IMG/VR virus record: IMGVR_UViG_3300050821_009835
Span: 62,001-126,000 of that record
Strand: one strand, 5' to 3'
Source: a virus
DNA: 64,000 bases
Numbering within the stretch: the first letter of the stretch is position 1; every line of letters begins with the position of its first letter. This document shows, one piece after another, positions 8,117 through 16,350 of this stretch. The position numbers and the translations under genes are program-made. A model generated the notes under the pieces. It ran no database searches. It was given only the letters and a program-made list of their open reading frames with translations, and was not told the DNA's origin.

Positions 8117-8704
8117 ATGAAATTATCGGAGCTGGGCAGTAAAATGATTCATGCCGTTTGTGAAGAAACTCCTGACAAAGTGGCGCCAACTCCCTCTTTT
8201 CAACCTTTAGTGGCTACTCTTCAACCTCTGTCTTATCAGTCAACTCCGGTACAACTTGGGACGGGAGTAGAGGCCGATCTTTATGATATGCTCAAAAAGA
8301 ACACCAGTCTTGAGCCATCATCTGCTATTCAGAAAGTCTTAAGCCTACAGTCGTCCCTTGAAAAGATCATCCTTGATCCGACTACTCGACTTAAGGCTGC
8401 TTTTGCTACGGCTGAGGCGCAGGGTATTAAAATGACCGATGTAAGTCACGACCTTGATCGTTTGTCTAGCTTAGTGACAGCAGAGTCAACTAAGTTTCAA
8501 ACAAGCATGCAGCATGAAAAAGAAGGAATTGCCGACGACGAGCAACACGCATCGATGTTAGAACAAGACCTACACAGGCTGCGTTCACAGATTTCAGACA
8601 GAAAGTCAAAATTGGACAGAGCTGAAATTGGATTTTCTTCTGCTTTGTCTCGCCGAACTAACGAAGTAGAACAACTGAAGAGCCAGTTTTCAACAATTCA
8701 ATAG
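8117..8704 (+). CDS. Coiled-coil protein at the head of the envelope cassette
   Basis: The ATG follows a near-perfect AAGGAGGAG site. The 195-aa product has a Pro/Thr-rich linker (residues 20-50), then long helices; the last 80 residues (DDEQHASMLEQDLHRL...) have heptad-like spacing and end in a charged coiled coil. There is no signal peptide or transmembrane segment, so it is probably cytoplasmic. The stop is 12 bases before the next gene, whose product is also a coiled-coil protein, and the two may pair. Family not recognised; such proteins resemble helical partners in tellurite-resistance (TelA) or PspA-like systems only in overall form. Confidence 0.65.
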   Translation: MKLSELGSKMIHAVCEETPDKVAPTPSFQPLVATLQPLSYQSTPVQLGTGVEADLYDMLKKNTSLEPSSAIQKVLSLQSSLEKIILDPTTRLKAAFATAEAQGIKMTDVSHDLDRLSSLVTAESTKFQTSMQHEKEGIADDEQHASMLEQDLHRLRSQISDRKSKLDRAEIGFSSALSRRTNEVEQLKSQFSTIQ

Positions 8705-8716
8705 GAGGAATTAGAG

Positions 8717-9748
8717 ATGGACACATCAACACCCGGTTTAAAGACCTTTTGGCAAAAGCCAGAAGGCAGAGCAGGAGCAGTAGTTTTATTGGCTGCTAGT
8801 GCAGCAGGGATATACGGGTTCGGCCTGGCTCTCCCATTTCTCACTGCCATGCTCGCCGATACCCTCCATATGGCGTACTTGGCCGGGACTTTGTTTGCGA
8901 TCTTTGCGGTCATTTCTAACAACGATTTTCGTTCGGCTGTAAAAAATGGTTTTCAACTTATCATGCGTTGGAGTTTGGGTCGATTGATTGAACTTGATCC
9001 TATCGGTATTGAAAAGAATTACCGAGACGATATGACTCAGGAAAAAGTAAAGTTGGACAAAGGCGTGGAAGGCTGCGCCGGGGCTAAAGAGGGGCTTGAG
9101 CGCAATATTGCCAACAATAACGACGCTATTCAGCATGCCAAGTCTGAAATTTTTCAAACGGATCGCATGATTGCTTCAGAAAGGAACCCGGTTAAACTGA
9201 ACGGTCTGAATCTTAGCAAGCAACGATTTCTTGAAATCATTGCTAGAAAAATGGCCACCAACCAAAACCTGCAGAAGACACTAGACATGACTAACGGTCT
9301 GTATGAACGTTCTCAACGGATGCAGCAGTTGGCTGAATATAACATCGAAAATCTGAATGCCCAGATCGAGAATGACGAGCAAGAGAGAAACGCTATTCTG
9401 GAAGCCTACAAATCTCTCGGTCCTATGCAGAAGTTGATTCGCGGGGAACCCGAAGCACTAAAGACGTTCAATGCTGCCAGAGAATTCGCGGCACGCGACA
9501 ATTCACGGATGCTCGGGGCTATGAAAGATTTCTCAGCCTACTCTGAAAAGTATTTAACGGGTATGGATATCGAGCAAGGTGCCGCTACTGCTGATGCTGA
9601 AAAAATGATTAGTAACATTGAAAAAACAATGCAACTAACCAGTGGGGGTGGTGATACTGTACCCATGGGCATTGTTAGGGCTGACGCTGTTACGGTTCCT
9701 AACTCATCAAAAGCAGTAAGTGGTGATTACCTCGCTTCACTTAAGTAA
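8717..9748 (+). CDS. Membrane protein with two N-terminal helices and long coiled coil
   Basis: The 343-aa protein is preceded by AGGAGG. Residues 20-75 form two hydrophobic helices (AGAVVLLAASAAGIYGF and AYLAGTLFAIFAVI) and the rest is almost entirely alpha-helical and charged, with repeated heptads from about residue 100 to 290. This is the layout of a membrane-anchored scaffold. The helical body recalls PspA/TelA-type proteins but lacks a motif that would assign it. It lies between the coiled-coil gene and the binding protein-OmpA gene, all on one strand with short gaps, so it probably belongs to the same complex. Confidence 0.7.
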   Translation: MDTSTPGLKTFWQKPEGRAGAVVLLAASAAGIYGFGLALPFLTAMLADTLHMAYLAGTLFAIFAVISNNDFRSAVKNGFQLIMRWSLGRLIELDPIGIEKNYRDDMTQEKVKLDKGVEGCAGAKEGLERNIANNNDAIQHAKSEIFQTDRMIASERNPVKLNGLNLSKQRFLEIIARKMATNQNLQKTLDMTNGLYERSQRMQQLAEYNIENLNAQIENDEQERNAILEAYKSLGPMQKLIRGEPEALKTFNAAREFAARDNSRMLGAMKDFSAYSEKYLTGMDIEQGAATADAEKMISNIEKTMQLTSGGGDTVPMGIVRADAVTVPNSSKAVSGDYLASLK

Positions 9749-9791
9749 AATTCAAACAAAAGTAAAAATTCAAATAAAAACGGAGATTAAA

Positions 9792-11624
9792 ATGTCAGAG
9801 ATTCACGTGAAGAAATCAGTAAAACTCTGGGTTGGCGGTTTGATTATCGCAGGATTGTTTTTCGGGATACATTACGGGATTATCCCAGTTCCTGCTATCG
9901 GTATTTTGAAGGCAGTTGTTCCACAGAAGGCGAATTTGCCAGACATTTCCGATGCTAAGATTGCTGATGTAAAACCTGAAGTCTTCCCATCCTCAATCCC
10001 TAACGGGTGCCAAGATCCTATCCGCGCTGAAAACTGGGCGTGGAATGCTAATATGGGTTGGAATTACTCCAATGGTGGAATCGATACCACCAAAGGCAGC
10101 ATTGCCGAAAAATACGGCGTCTGTGAACACATTGGACGGCAAGACGACAATGCTCAGATGCAGAATGATCTTCTTGCCTGTGCTAAGGACCTCAAAGAAC
10201 CACATTCAACCGAATGCTCTAACGGGGTTCAATTCATCACCATTATGGGCGATGGGGCAGGAGCATTTCTTGCAACTTTGAACGCTCAGGCTAAAAAGCT
10301 CTGTGCTGACTGTACGGCTGAAATTGTGGGAACTACGGGCTTCAGCAGAGGCGAAGATAAACTAATGGGGCCGCCCTCATGGAAGAATCCGCATTCAATG
10401 GTCGGCGACGGCTTAATTGCCGGGGTTCTTCGTGACGGTGATTGGAACACGGCTCAAAAGTATATTGGAGACAATGGACTTAAGAACAACCCGGATGAGA
10501 AAACATTTGATCCTGACGCGGTTAACTGGGTTAACGCTGGGGATTACGTCAAAGCAGCTGAGATGTATGTTGCCGGATATTGTGAAGACAGAAAAGTCAT
10601 CAAAAACGGCAAACTTACGGGCGAAACTGTCAATGTTTGTGTGAAAGGCGTAGTTACTTGGACGCCAGCCGATGTAACTGCTGCTGAAAAGGGCGGTGGT
10701 CTTCAAAATATCGTTAGCACCGAACAATACCGTTCACAAATGCCGAGTGCTTTAATCGGTATCAAGAAGTGGAATAAAACTCACTCGGACAAACTCGCTG
10801 CTCTACTCGCTGCTGCGCTTGAAGCAGGCGATCAAATTAGAGCTTATCCGAAGGCGCTCACGATCGCGGCTGATATTTCAGCTAAGATTTATGGGGAGCA
10901 AAATGGAGCTTACTGGGAGAAATATTACACCGGGACCACTGAACAAGTCTGCAGCAAACATTTAGAGGACGGCGCTTGCAGAGCAAGCAAGATGGCAGTA
11001 AAACTTGGTGGTAGCTATGCAGATAACATGCATGACGCCCTAGCTGAGTTTGGTGTCGATCCTGGAATGCCTTCTAACAATAACTTCAAGGCTACATACA
11101 CCATCTTCGCAAAGATTGTGGACCAGCAGTACCACCCTCTATTTGAGAAAACTCCTATCCCAGAATTCAAGGATATAGCAACGGCGGCTTATTTGTTACA
11201 AGCCAAGAGTCTTATGGATGATCCTGGCTCCGCCGCCGTCAAACCTCAATATTCGGCTGACGAGCAACCTACGGAGCAATTCGGTGATGTCAACAAAAAC
11301 ATCGAATTTAACACCGGATCAGCCGTACTTACTCCACAAGGGCTAGCAACTGTGGCTGGTATGAAGGATGATCTCGCCATCACTAAAGGCTATATCACTT
11401 TAGACGGCAATACCGATAACACGGGAAACGCTGATACCAACACAAAGCTATCCCTGGCTAGAGCAGAAGCTGTGAAGCTGGCAATCCAAAAAATGGCTCC
11501 TGGCGATTTCCCTTCGGAGCGATTCAGGGTTAATGGCTATGGGCCATCGAAGCCTGTTGCAGATAATTCAACCAACGAAGGACGGGCCAAGAATCGCAGA
11601 GTAGAAGTAATTCTGGCTAACTAA
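9792..11624 (+). CDS. Membrane-anchored periplasmic binding protein fused to OmpA domain
   Basis: The ATG at 9792 follows GGAGA; the frame from 9720 overlaps the upstream gene. Of 610 residues, 13-31 form an uncleaved signal anchor (LWVGGLIIAGLFFGIHYGI). Residues about 60-430 look like a NitT/TauT-type substrate-binding fold (FITIMGDGAGAF, TTGFSRGEDKLMG). Residues about 500-610 are an OmpA-like peptidoglycan-binding domain with IEFNTGSAVL, the D in LDGNTDNTG, LSLARAEAV and the final GRAKNRRVEV. The protein would sit in the periplasm, tied to the inner membrane and to peptidoglycan, and deliver a ligand to the permease encoded next. Bacterial proteins with this fusion are known; the cargo is unknown. 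Multiple cysteines (C-x-D-C-T) suggest disulphides. Confidence 0.85.
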   Translation: MSEIHVKKSVKLWVGGLIIAGLFFGIHYGIIPVPAIGILKAVVPQKANLPDISDAKIADVKPEVFPSSIPNGCQDPIRAENWAWNANMGWNYSNGGIDTTKGSIAEKYGVCEHIGRQDDNAQMQNDLLACAKDLKEPHSTECSNGVQFITIMGDGAGAFLATLNAQAKKLCADCTAEIVGTTGFSRGEDKLMGPPSWKNPHSMVGDGLIAGVLRDGDWNTAQKYIGDNGLKNNPDEKTFDPDAVNWVNAGDYVKAAEMYVAGYCEDRKVIKNGKLTGETVNVCVKGVVTWTPADVTAAEKGGGLQNIVSTEQYRSQMPSALIGIKKWNKTHSDKLAALLAAALEAGDQIRAYPKALTIAADISAKIYGEQNGAYWEKYYTGTTEQVCSKHLEDGACRASKMAVKLGGSYADNMHDALAEFGVDPGMPSNNNFKATYTIFAKIVDQQYHPLFEKTPIPEFKDIATAAYLLQAKSLMDDPGSAAVKPQYSADEQPTEQFGDVNKNIEFNTGSAVLTPQGLATVAGMKDDLAITKGYITLDGNTDNTGNADTNTKLSLARAEAVKLAIQKMAPGDFPSERFRVNGYGPSKPVADNSTNEGRAKNRRVEVILAN

Positions 11625-11628
11625 GACC

Positions 11629-12414
11629 ATGAATGAAGCTTTAGCAATTCTGTCACCTAACCAAGCAGTTTCGAAGCGGGTGTTAAGAACACTGGTGATT
11701 GGACAAATAGTAATCTTTGTCCTTTACTGGGCGTTCTTAACACCCGCCGTAATACCAAAACCCGCTGAAGTACTCGAGTCATTAAAAGAACTTTGGGGTA
11801 ATGGGCTGGTTATGGAGTTGATAACAAGCCTTTCATTGTATGCCGAAGCATTGTTATGCGCAACTGTTTTTTCAATGCTTCTAGCTTACGCTTCAACCAT
11901 AGCATTCTTTAAGCCTGTAGCCAACTTTTGGGCAAAGCTACGCTTTCTCGGGTTAGTGGGGCTGCCTTTTCTTTTCACTCTCTATGTACAAGGAGCGCAC
12001 AACTTAAAACTAGCACTTCTAACATTCTCAATCTCGGTGTTCATGATCACGTCCATGCTTGATGTGGTGGACCTTATTCCGAAGGAAAAATATGACTTGG
12101 CTAGGACACTGAGAATGAACGAATGGCAGGTGCTTTGGGAAGTAGTAATCCTGGGTAGGATTGATGTCTGCTTTGACGTTATCAGGCAAAACGCAGCCAT
12201 CGGATGGATGATGCTCCCTATGATCGAAGGATTGTTCAGATCTGAGGGTGGTATTGGGGTGCTCCTAGATACCCAAAGTAAATATTTCAAACTATCAGAG
12301 GTAGCCGCTCTTCAAATTGCGATATTAATGCTCGGGCTAGGGCAGGATTACTTGATTGGGGTTATAAAGGGCTGGACTTGTCCTTACGCCAATCTGCTTC
12401 TGGAAAGAAGATAA
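11629..12414 (+). CDS. ABC transporter permease, NitT/TauT type
   Basis: The 261-aa protein has about six hydrophobic helices and the cytoplasmic EAA-type loop of ABC importers (KYDLARTLRMNEWQVLWEVV). In this family the loop docks onto the ATPase. The start ATG lies five bases after the binding protein stop. Nitrate, sulfonate and taurine importers share this fold. The C terminus WTCPYANLLLERR is consistent with the family end. It should work with the ATPase at 13250 and the binding protein at 9792. A complete ABC importer in a phage is unusual. Confidence 0.85.
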   Translation: MNEALAILSPNQAVSKRVLRTLVIGQIVIFVLYWAFLTPAVIPKPAEVLESLKELWGNGLVMELITSLSLYAEALLCATVFSMLLAYASTIAFFKPVANFWAKLRFLGLVGLPFLFTLYVQGAHNLKLALLTFSISVFMITSMLDVVDLIPKEKYDLARTLRMNEWQVLWEVVILGRIDVCFDVIRQNAAIGWMMLPMIEGLFRSEGGIGVLLDTQSKYFKLSEVAALQIAILMLGLGQDYLIGVIKGWTCPYANLLLERR

Positions 12415-12416
12415 CA

Positions 12417-13076
12417 GTGACAGCAAAACTATTGATGATTCTAACTCTCTTTGTTGGCCTTAGCTACGGCCAAGAAGTCATTATGAATCAACCCTCTGCC
12501 GATGTACCAAATCAAGGTGGGGTATTCTTGAGATTTGACTCTTTTTACACGCAGCACCCCGCCTATTTTTCCGGGATATTCAATACGGCGGTGGGATTAG
12601 GTTTTAACGCCGAAACGTCGTTCAACATCGCCGATGCCACTCACGAATCAAGGGTCTTTGTCCCAGGATTTAAATGGCAAGTGTGGAAGAAAAATAACCT
12701 GATAGCTTATGTTGGTGACCAAATCATCGTACCCAACAAAGGTAATGCAGGTAATAATTCGTATGAGGCTGTAGCTTGGTCAACGGGCAATCTAAGATTT
12801 ACGGGTGGTTCGTTTCAGTCTCATAACAGTGTCCAGATGGGCAACAGAGCAGGGGCATTTGCCGGGGTTGAATGGACCACAAGGACATTTAGAAATGGGT
12901 GGACTTTGATGCCAGGCATTGACTGGGCCTCGGGAGCAGGTTCTAACGGGTATTATAGTCCAGGTCTGTCTTTCATGCACAAATCCTTTTTCGTATGTCC
13001 GGGCTACATGATTGGTAACCCTGGAAATAAATTTGGAGCACATCAATCCTTTGTAATGATAGGAGTAACACTATGA
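12417..13076 (+). CDS. Exported outer-membrane-like beta protein
   Basis: I set the start at GTG 12417, giving MTAKLLMILTLFVGLSYGQE, a classic signal peptide cleaved before Q-E; the ATG at 12378 lies inside the permease gene. The mature 200 residues are rich in Gly and aromatics with alternating strands (VFLRFDSFYT, WQVWKKNNLIAYVGD, WTLMPGIDWASG, FVMIGVTL) and finish in a hydrophobic strand, as in small outer membrane barrels. The final residue is Leu rather than the usual aromatic. It may carry cargo across or contact the outer membrane for the ABC system. Not recognised as a named family. Confidence 0.65.
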   Translation: MTAKLLMILTLFVGLSYGQEVIMNQPSADVPNQGGVFLRFDSFYTQHPAYFSGIFNTAVGLGFNAETSFNIADATHESRVFVPGFKWQVWKKNNLIAYVGDQIIVPNKGNAGNNSYEAVAWSTGNLRFTGGSFQSHNSVQMGNRAGAFAGVEWTTRTFRNGWTLMPGIDWASGAGSNGYYSPGLSFMHKSFFVCPGYMIGNPGNKFGAHQSFVMIGVTL

Positions 13077-13249
13077 AAGCAAATCTGTTAATCTGCACTT
13101 GCGGGGATTGTCTACACTGGGAACTTCTCCAGCAATCAATCGTCTGCAAATCCTGTGGCATAGAATTTCCCATCCCGGGACTCGGCAAATTCATTCAGGA
13201 ACACGTTGACAAACACGATGCTTTGGCCTGGAAAGAACACGAGAGATAA
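13073..13249 (+). CDS. 58-aa zinc-ribbon miniprotein
   Basis: The ATG at 13073 overlaps the upstream TGA and the TAA at 13247-13249 abuts the ATPase ATG. The product starts MKANLLICTCGDCLHW and has CTCGDC and CKSCG, two cysteine pairs spaced like a zinc ribbon. Coupling on both sides in an operon makes it credible. It could be a regulator or assembly factor of the transporter; the adjacent ATPase also begins with a cysteine cluster. Confidence 0.6.
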   Translation: MKANLLICTCGDCLHWELLQQSIVCKSCGIEFPIPGLGKFIQEHVDKHDALAWKEHER

Positions 13250-14086
13250 ATGCAGCATTGCCCTTACAATACGGATTGTTCAGGGTGCGTCTCATTTGAA
13301 GACACTCTGCTTGACGTTTCCCATGTTGGCCTTTCCTACGGCGACAAAGTAATTCTTCGCGATGTGGACGTCAAAGTCCAAAAGGTTAAAAGACGTTGCC
13401 ATATTCAAGGGCAGGTTGTAGGTTTCCTTGGCCCGTCGGGTATCGGCAAAACTCAACTTTTCAGAATCATGGCGGGTTTGAACAAACCGACCTCTGGTGC
13501 TGTTTTTGTGAACTCCCATCACGACCCTGTTCACGCCGGAATGGTGGGTGTTGTCTCTCAAAACTACACACTATTCGAGCATCGTACAATTTACGGCAAT
13601 TTGATGCTCGCCGCCGACAAAAAGTACAAGGATGATCATGAGAGGAAAGAAAAAGTAGATAACTATCTCAACATGTTTGAGCTGTACGACAAGAAACTAC
13701 TGTATCCGGCTCACCTCTCAGGAGGTCAACGCCAGCGAATCGCAATTGTCCAACAGCTACTTTCTAGCGACCATTTCATTTTAATGGATGAACCATTTTC
13801 TGGCCTTGATCTCGTAATGCTAGAAAAAGTTTGCAAGTTGATCGTGGATGTTTCGTGCTTAGATGAGCTTAATACTATCATTGTGGTTACCCACGACATC
13901 ACAGCGGCAGCGAGTGTTTCCGATCATTTATGGCTGATGGGTCGTGACGCAGGCTTACCGGGAGCTAGGATTCAAGAAAATTACAACATGGTCGACTTGG
14001 GATTGTGTTGGCAAGAAAATATCACCACACGTCCTGATTTCATCGATTTTGTGCGGACTGTAAAAGAGAGGTTCCGAACGCTATGA
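13250..14086 (+). CDS. ABC transporter ATP-binding protein
   Basis: This 278-aa protein has a complete nucleotide-binding domain: Walker A GPSGIGKT, Q-loop VSQNYTLF, signature LSGGQRQR, Walker B FILMDEP, D-loop SGLD and switch histidine VTHD. The catalytic Glu after Walker B is present, so it should hydrolyse ATP. It is similar in length to NitT/TauT-type ATPases. The N terminus carries an extra cysteine cluster (CPYNTDCSGC) not typical of the family, which may bind metal or pair with the zinc-ribbon protein encoded upstream. It presumably energises the permease at 11629. The TGA overlaps the ATG of a small membrane protein gene. Confidence 0.92.
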   Translation: MQHCPYNTDCSGCVSFEDTLLDVSHVGLSYGDKVILRDVDVKVQKVKRRCHIQGQVVGFLGPSGIGKTQLFRIMAGLNKPTSGAVFVNSHHDPVHAGMVGVVSQNYTLFEHRTIYGNLMLAADKKYKDDHERKEKVDNYLNMFELYDKKLLYPAHLSGGQRQRIAIVQQLLSSDHFILMDEPFSGLDLVMLEKVCKLIVDVSCLDELNTIIVVTHDITAAASVSDHLWLMGRDAGLPGARIQENYNMVDLGLCWQENITTRPDFIDFVRTVKERFRTL

Positions 14087-14229
14087 AAAGAATGATTATT
14101 CTGTCGGTTTTGATCTTAATGGCCCTCTTCGTAATCGTCAATTCATTTTTCGTCGTTAAAACTGGATTGGCTTTGTTTGTCCTGGGTTGTATCGGTGTTG
14201 CAGTATACGTAAGTAGCGGACGAAAGTGA
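14083..14229 (+). CDS. 48-aa membrane miniprotein
   Basis: The ATG overlaps the ATPase stop (ATGA). The product is MKRMIILSVLILMALFV... with two hydrophobic segments (residues 4-19 and 26-43) and a basic tail SSGRK. Phage membrane miniproteins are often transporter accessory subunits or holin-like, but no assignment is possible. It closes the transporter cassette. Confidence 0.55.
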   Translation: MKRMIILSVLILMALFVIVNSFFVVKTGLALFVLGCIGVAVYVSSGRK

Positions 14230-14231
14230 TA

Positions 14232-14584
14232 ATGGACATCACGCTCAAGACCGATATTCCCGGCTTCGTGCTAAATCTTCATACAGAAAATGGCAAAGGT
14301 GTCTTATCCTGGATGAAGGATAGAGAAGCACTGATTCGCATGTTTCTCCAATCCAGAAGCTGTTGAGATTCTAGAAAGAGAATTTCGGGCAGATTTAATA
14401 ACGCAATGACAAGAAAATTTGGGGAACCACCGAAGTCCCAGATCTCACTGAGATTGTCTGTATATTTCATGGTAAGCAAGGTAAAAACGCCTTAACCCTA
14501 TTTGTCCCTGGTGAAATCTGTATACATGGAGCAATGATTCCCTACTGTTGCGATATTATGGCAACTTGTACTTGCAAATCATGA
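14232..14584 (+). pseudogene. Small gene broken by two frameshifts
   Basis: The ATG at 14232 opens MDITLKTDIPGFVLNL... and stops after 44 codons at 14364. Reading continues sensibly in a second frame (FSNPEAVEILEREF...LITQ, to about 14409), then in a third frame (DKKIWGTTEVPDLTE..., 14408-14584). Removing one base at GTTTC near 14342 and one at CAAT near 14406 would restore a single protein of about 116 residues. The restored stop (14582-14584) overlaps the ATG of the next small gene in the ATGA form typical of this region, which supports the reconstruction. Both changes are single extra bases in short homopolymers, so they could be assembly errors or a real decayed gene. Product unrecognised. 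Confidence 0.55.
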
Positions 14585-14685
14585 AAAACGACCTTGATCC
14601 CTTCCATAGAATCTATGGAACATCAGGTGTCCGTCCAATCCCCTTCGAGGAAGAGTCTAAGATTGTGGAATCTTCAAAAAGTTGA
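14581..14685 (+). CDS. 34-aa hypothetical miniprotein
   Basis: It starts MKNDLDPFHRIYG at an ATG overlapping the restored stop of the frameshifted gene and ends at TGA 14683-14685. It is charged with no membrane segment. The overlap with the reconstructed frame is the main support. Confidence 0.35.
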   Translation: MKNDLDPFHRIYGTSGVRPIPFEEESKIVESSKS

Positions 14686-14713
14686 CTCCGCAACCCAAAT
14701 AGAGGGCTGCTAA

Positions 14714-15421
14714 ATGAATTCACGAATCGCCAAGAAATCACCTGAAGAATCCAGATTCACTCAAATGATGACCGCTCAAGGATGGATGCTTACGGGTGGC
14801 AATAATGTGTGGTTGATCTTCAAGAAAAAGGGCGTGCCTGGCGAGATAGTTGTCACTCGTGGAACTAAAGAATGGGCTTATGATCGTTCTGAAGATGTAG
14901 ACGCTGATCCAGCAGCACAGGGTAAAGGTTTTCAATCTCTGCAAAAGGCTCTACCCACAATTCAGAAAGCCAAAGCTATACACGCTGATTTGGAAGATGA
15001 GGAGACCAATCCTCTTCCTGCTCCTTTTAGGCGAGAAGGACCTAACGTGCAACGCATTACGGGGACAGATCACCAAGGACATGCACAGTTGGGCGATGCT
15101 CAAAATGTTTTAAACTTCCTCCAAGCTAATGGCCCAAAACTCCCACAGCAAGTAGCCGAAGCATTCGGATGGTCGTATGAACAAGCCTATGGGATGCTAG
15201 AACACCTGCGTGCTGAGGGTAAGATAGGCATTAAGCAGATGCGCTATTACGTCAAGCAGGCCAGTCGGTTCCGTTTTAAAAGCAAGATCCTTTACCGCAA
15301 AACCAAGCCAGTCAGCATATTCCAGAGTGAGAACAAAACGATAAAAGAGGGCGGTCCGCAAGGCGACGACATCTCTCGCAAATCTGACGGCGATTACCCT
15401 AAAATGCGTCGCTCACGGTAG
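14714..15421 (+). CDS. Hypothetical protein with winged-helix-like domain
   Basis: The ATG follows an AGAGGG site. In the 235-aa product, residues about 130-180 (NVLNFLQANG, then QQVAEAFGWSYEQAYGMLEHLRAEGKI) read as a winged helix, where a short helix-turn-helix is followed by a basic wing (GIKQMRYYVK). The N-terminal 100 residues (QGWMLTGGNNVWLIFKKKG) form a separate small alpha/beta domain. The C-terminal 45 residues are basic and probably disordered. A DNA-binding regulator is the most likely role; targets are unknown. Confidence 0.6.
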   Translation: MNSRIAKKSPEESRFTQMMTAQGWMLTGGNNVWLIFKKKGVPGEIVVTRGTKEWAYDRSEDVDADPAAQGKGFQSLQKALPTIQKAKAIHADLEDEETNPLPAPFRREGPNVQRITGTDHQGHAQLGDAQNVLNFLQANGPKLPQQVAEAFGWSYEQAYGMLEHLRAEGKIGIKQMRYYVKQASRFRFKSKILYRKTKPVSIFQSENKTIKEGGPQGDDISRKSDGDYPKMRRSR

Positions 15422-15424
15422 TAT
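15418..15424 (+). promoter_or_regulatory. GTAGTAT element before HD hydrolase gene
   Basis: GTAGTAT lies 16 bases before the ATG at 15434. Similar elements (GTAGTTT at 16351, GTAGTATTAC at 18556, GTAGTAT at 20335) lie 12-18 bases before the next plus-strand starts. Candidate promoter or leader signal. Confidence 0.3.
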
Positions 15425-15433
15425 CTAGGCAAC

Positions 15434-15937
15434 ATGAATGTTCAAACAACCTCTGTGCTGCGTCTTGAGAACGCACTCCTCTTAGCAACTAAAGCCCATT
15501 ACGGCCAACTCGATAAAGCCGGGCAGCCCTATATCCTGCATCCAATTGCGGTGATGGAAATGATCCGAAAAGAGTTTGCCGAACACCCCAAAAAGATTCC
15601 AGCGGGTGTGACACTAGACGATCTGCTGATCGCCGCACTACTCCACGACACAGTCGAAGACACTGAAGTTACACTTGACCAAATCGATCAAGAGTTCGGC
15701 CCGGTTGTTCGCGAAATTGTGGATGGTGTGACACGACGTCGTGACTCTTGGAAAGATCATATTGGCGACGAGAATTACATAGATTTCATTTACCGCGCCA
15801 AACGACAGCCCGGCTCGCGGATCGTCAAAACTGCCGATCTTCACCACAACATGAGTCGTATTCATAACTTGCCGCCATCAGAACAAGGCATCTTGAATCG
15901 GTATCTCCGAGCGGAAAGGATTCTGAACGATGAGTAG
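15434..15937 (+). CDS. HD-domain alarmone hydrolase (MESH1/SpoT-type)
   Basis: This 167-aa protein has the RelA/SpoT hydrolase pattern: H36 in YILHP, H71-D72 with E75-D76 in LLHDTVEDT, and D135/N139 in KTADLHHNM. Stand-alone members (small alarmone hydrolases, MESH1) remove the 3'-pyrophosphate of (p)ppGpp; some act as antitoxins to toxic small alarmone synthetases. The canonical KLADRxHN is KTADLHHN here, leaving the metal- and nucleotide-binding residues intact. The same window encodes a RelA/SpoT synthetase-like domain at 51871. The stop overlaps the next gene by eight bases. Other HD-type nucleotide hydrolysis cannot be excluded. Confidence 0.85.
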   Translation: MNVQTTSVLRLENALLLATKAHYGQLDKAGQPYILHPIAVMEMIRKEFAEHPKKIPAGVTLDDLLIAALLHDTVEDTEVTLDQIDQEFGPVVREIVDGVTRRRDSWKDHIGDENYIDFIYRAKRQPGSRIVKTADLHHNMSRIHNLPPSEQGILNRYLRAERILNDE

Positions 15938-16118
15938 ATTCCTCGTAAGCTACGACCGCACCAAGAAGATCGTAGAAGATACTGAACTCAATGCGGCCTA
16001 TCTTGAGTCTATCATCAAGAAGGATCAAACTCGTTTGGAGATCGCGCTAAAACGACTCTTTCCCAAAGCAGATACCGTCTTTATTCGTCCCGCGCTTACA
16101 GGAGATGGGGATGCCTAA
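15930..16118 (+). CDS. Hypothetical protein, 62 aa
   Basis: It starts MSRFLVSYDRTKK within the last codons of the HD gene and overlaps the next small gene by eight bases. The sequence is a charged alpha/beta mix. No family recognised. Tight overlaps on both sides argue for a real gene. Confidence 0.55.
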   Translation: MSRFLVSYDRTKKIVEDTELNAAYLESIIKKDQTRLEIALKRLFPKADTVFIRPALTGDGDA

Positions 16119-16341
16119 ACTCTTTAGTATTGAATCCCACGATCGTTTTGATAAATTCTTCAATATCATAGGACCGGAAGGGTTCACTCTTCGAGTCGAC
16201 CAAGATGATTTTCCCTCCAAATTAGCTAATAACTATGCTAGGAAAGTTGTTGCAATCCTCAATGAGAATTGGGAAGGTCTGGAGTGTGATAATGCGGGCA
16301 TTCTCTTTCTAGGTAAAAAGACAACAGTACCTGAAAGATAG
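16111..16341 (+). CDS. Hypothetical protein, 76 aa
   Basis: I prefer the ATG at 16111 (MPKLFSIESHDRF) to that at 16105 because AGGAG at 16100-16104 then has a seven-base spacing. It is a small acidic protein with the composition of a phage accessory factor. Not recognised. The 21 bases after it lead into the ligase gene. Confidence 0.55.
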   Translation: MPKLFSIESHDRFDKFFNIIGPEGFTLRVDQDDFPSKLANNYARKVVAILNENWEGLECDNAGILFLGKKTTVPER

Positions 16342-16350
16342 GTATTTCCC

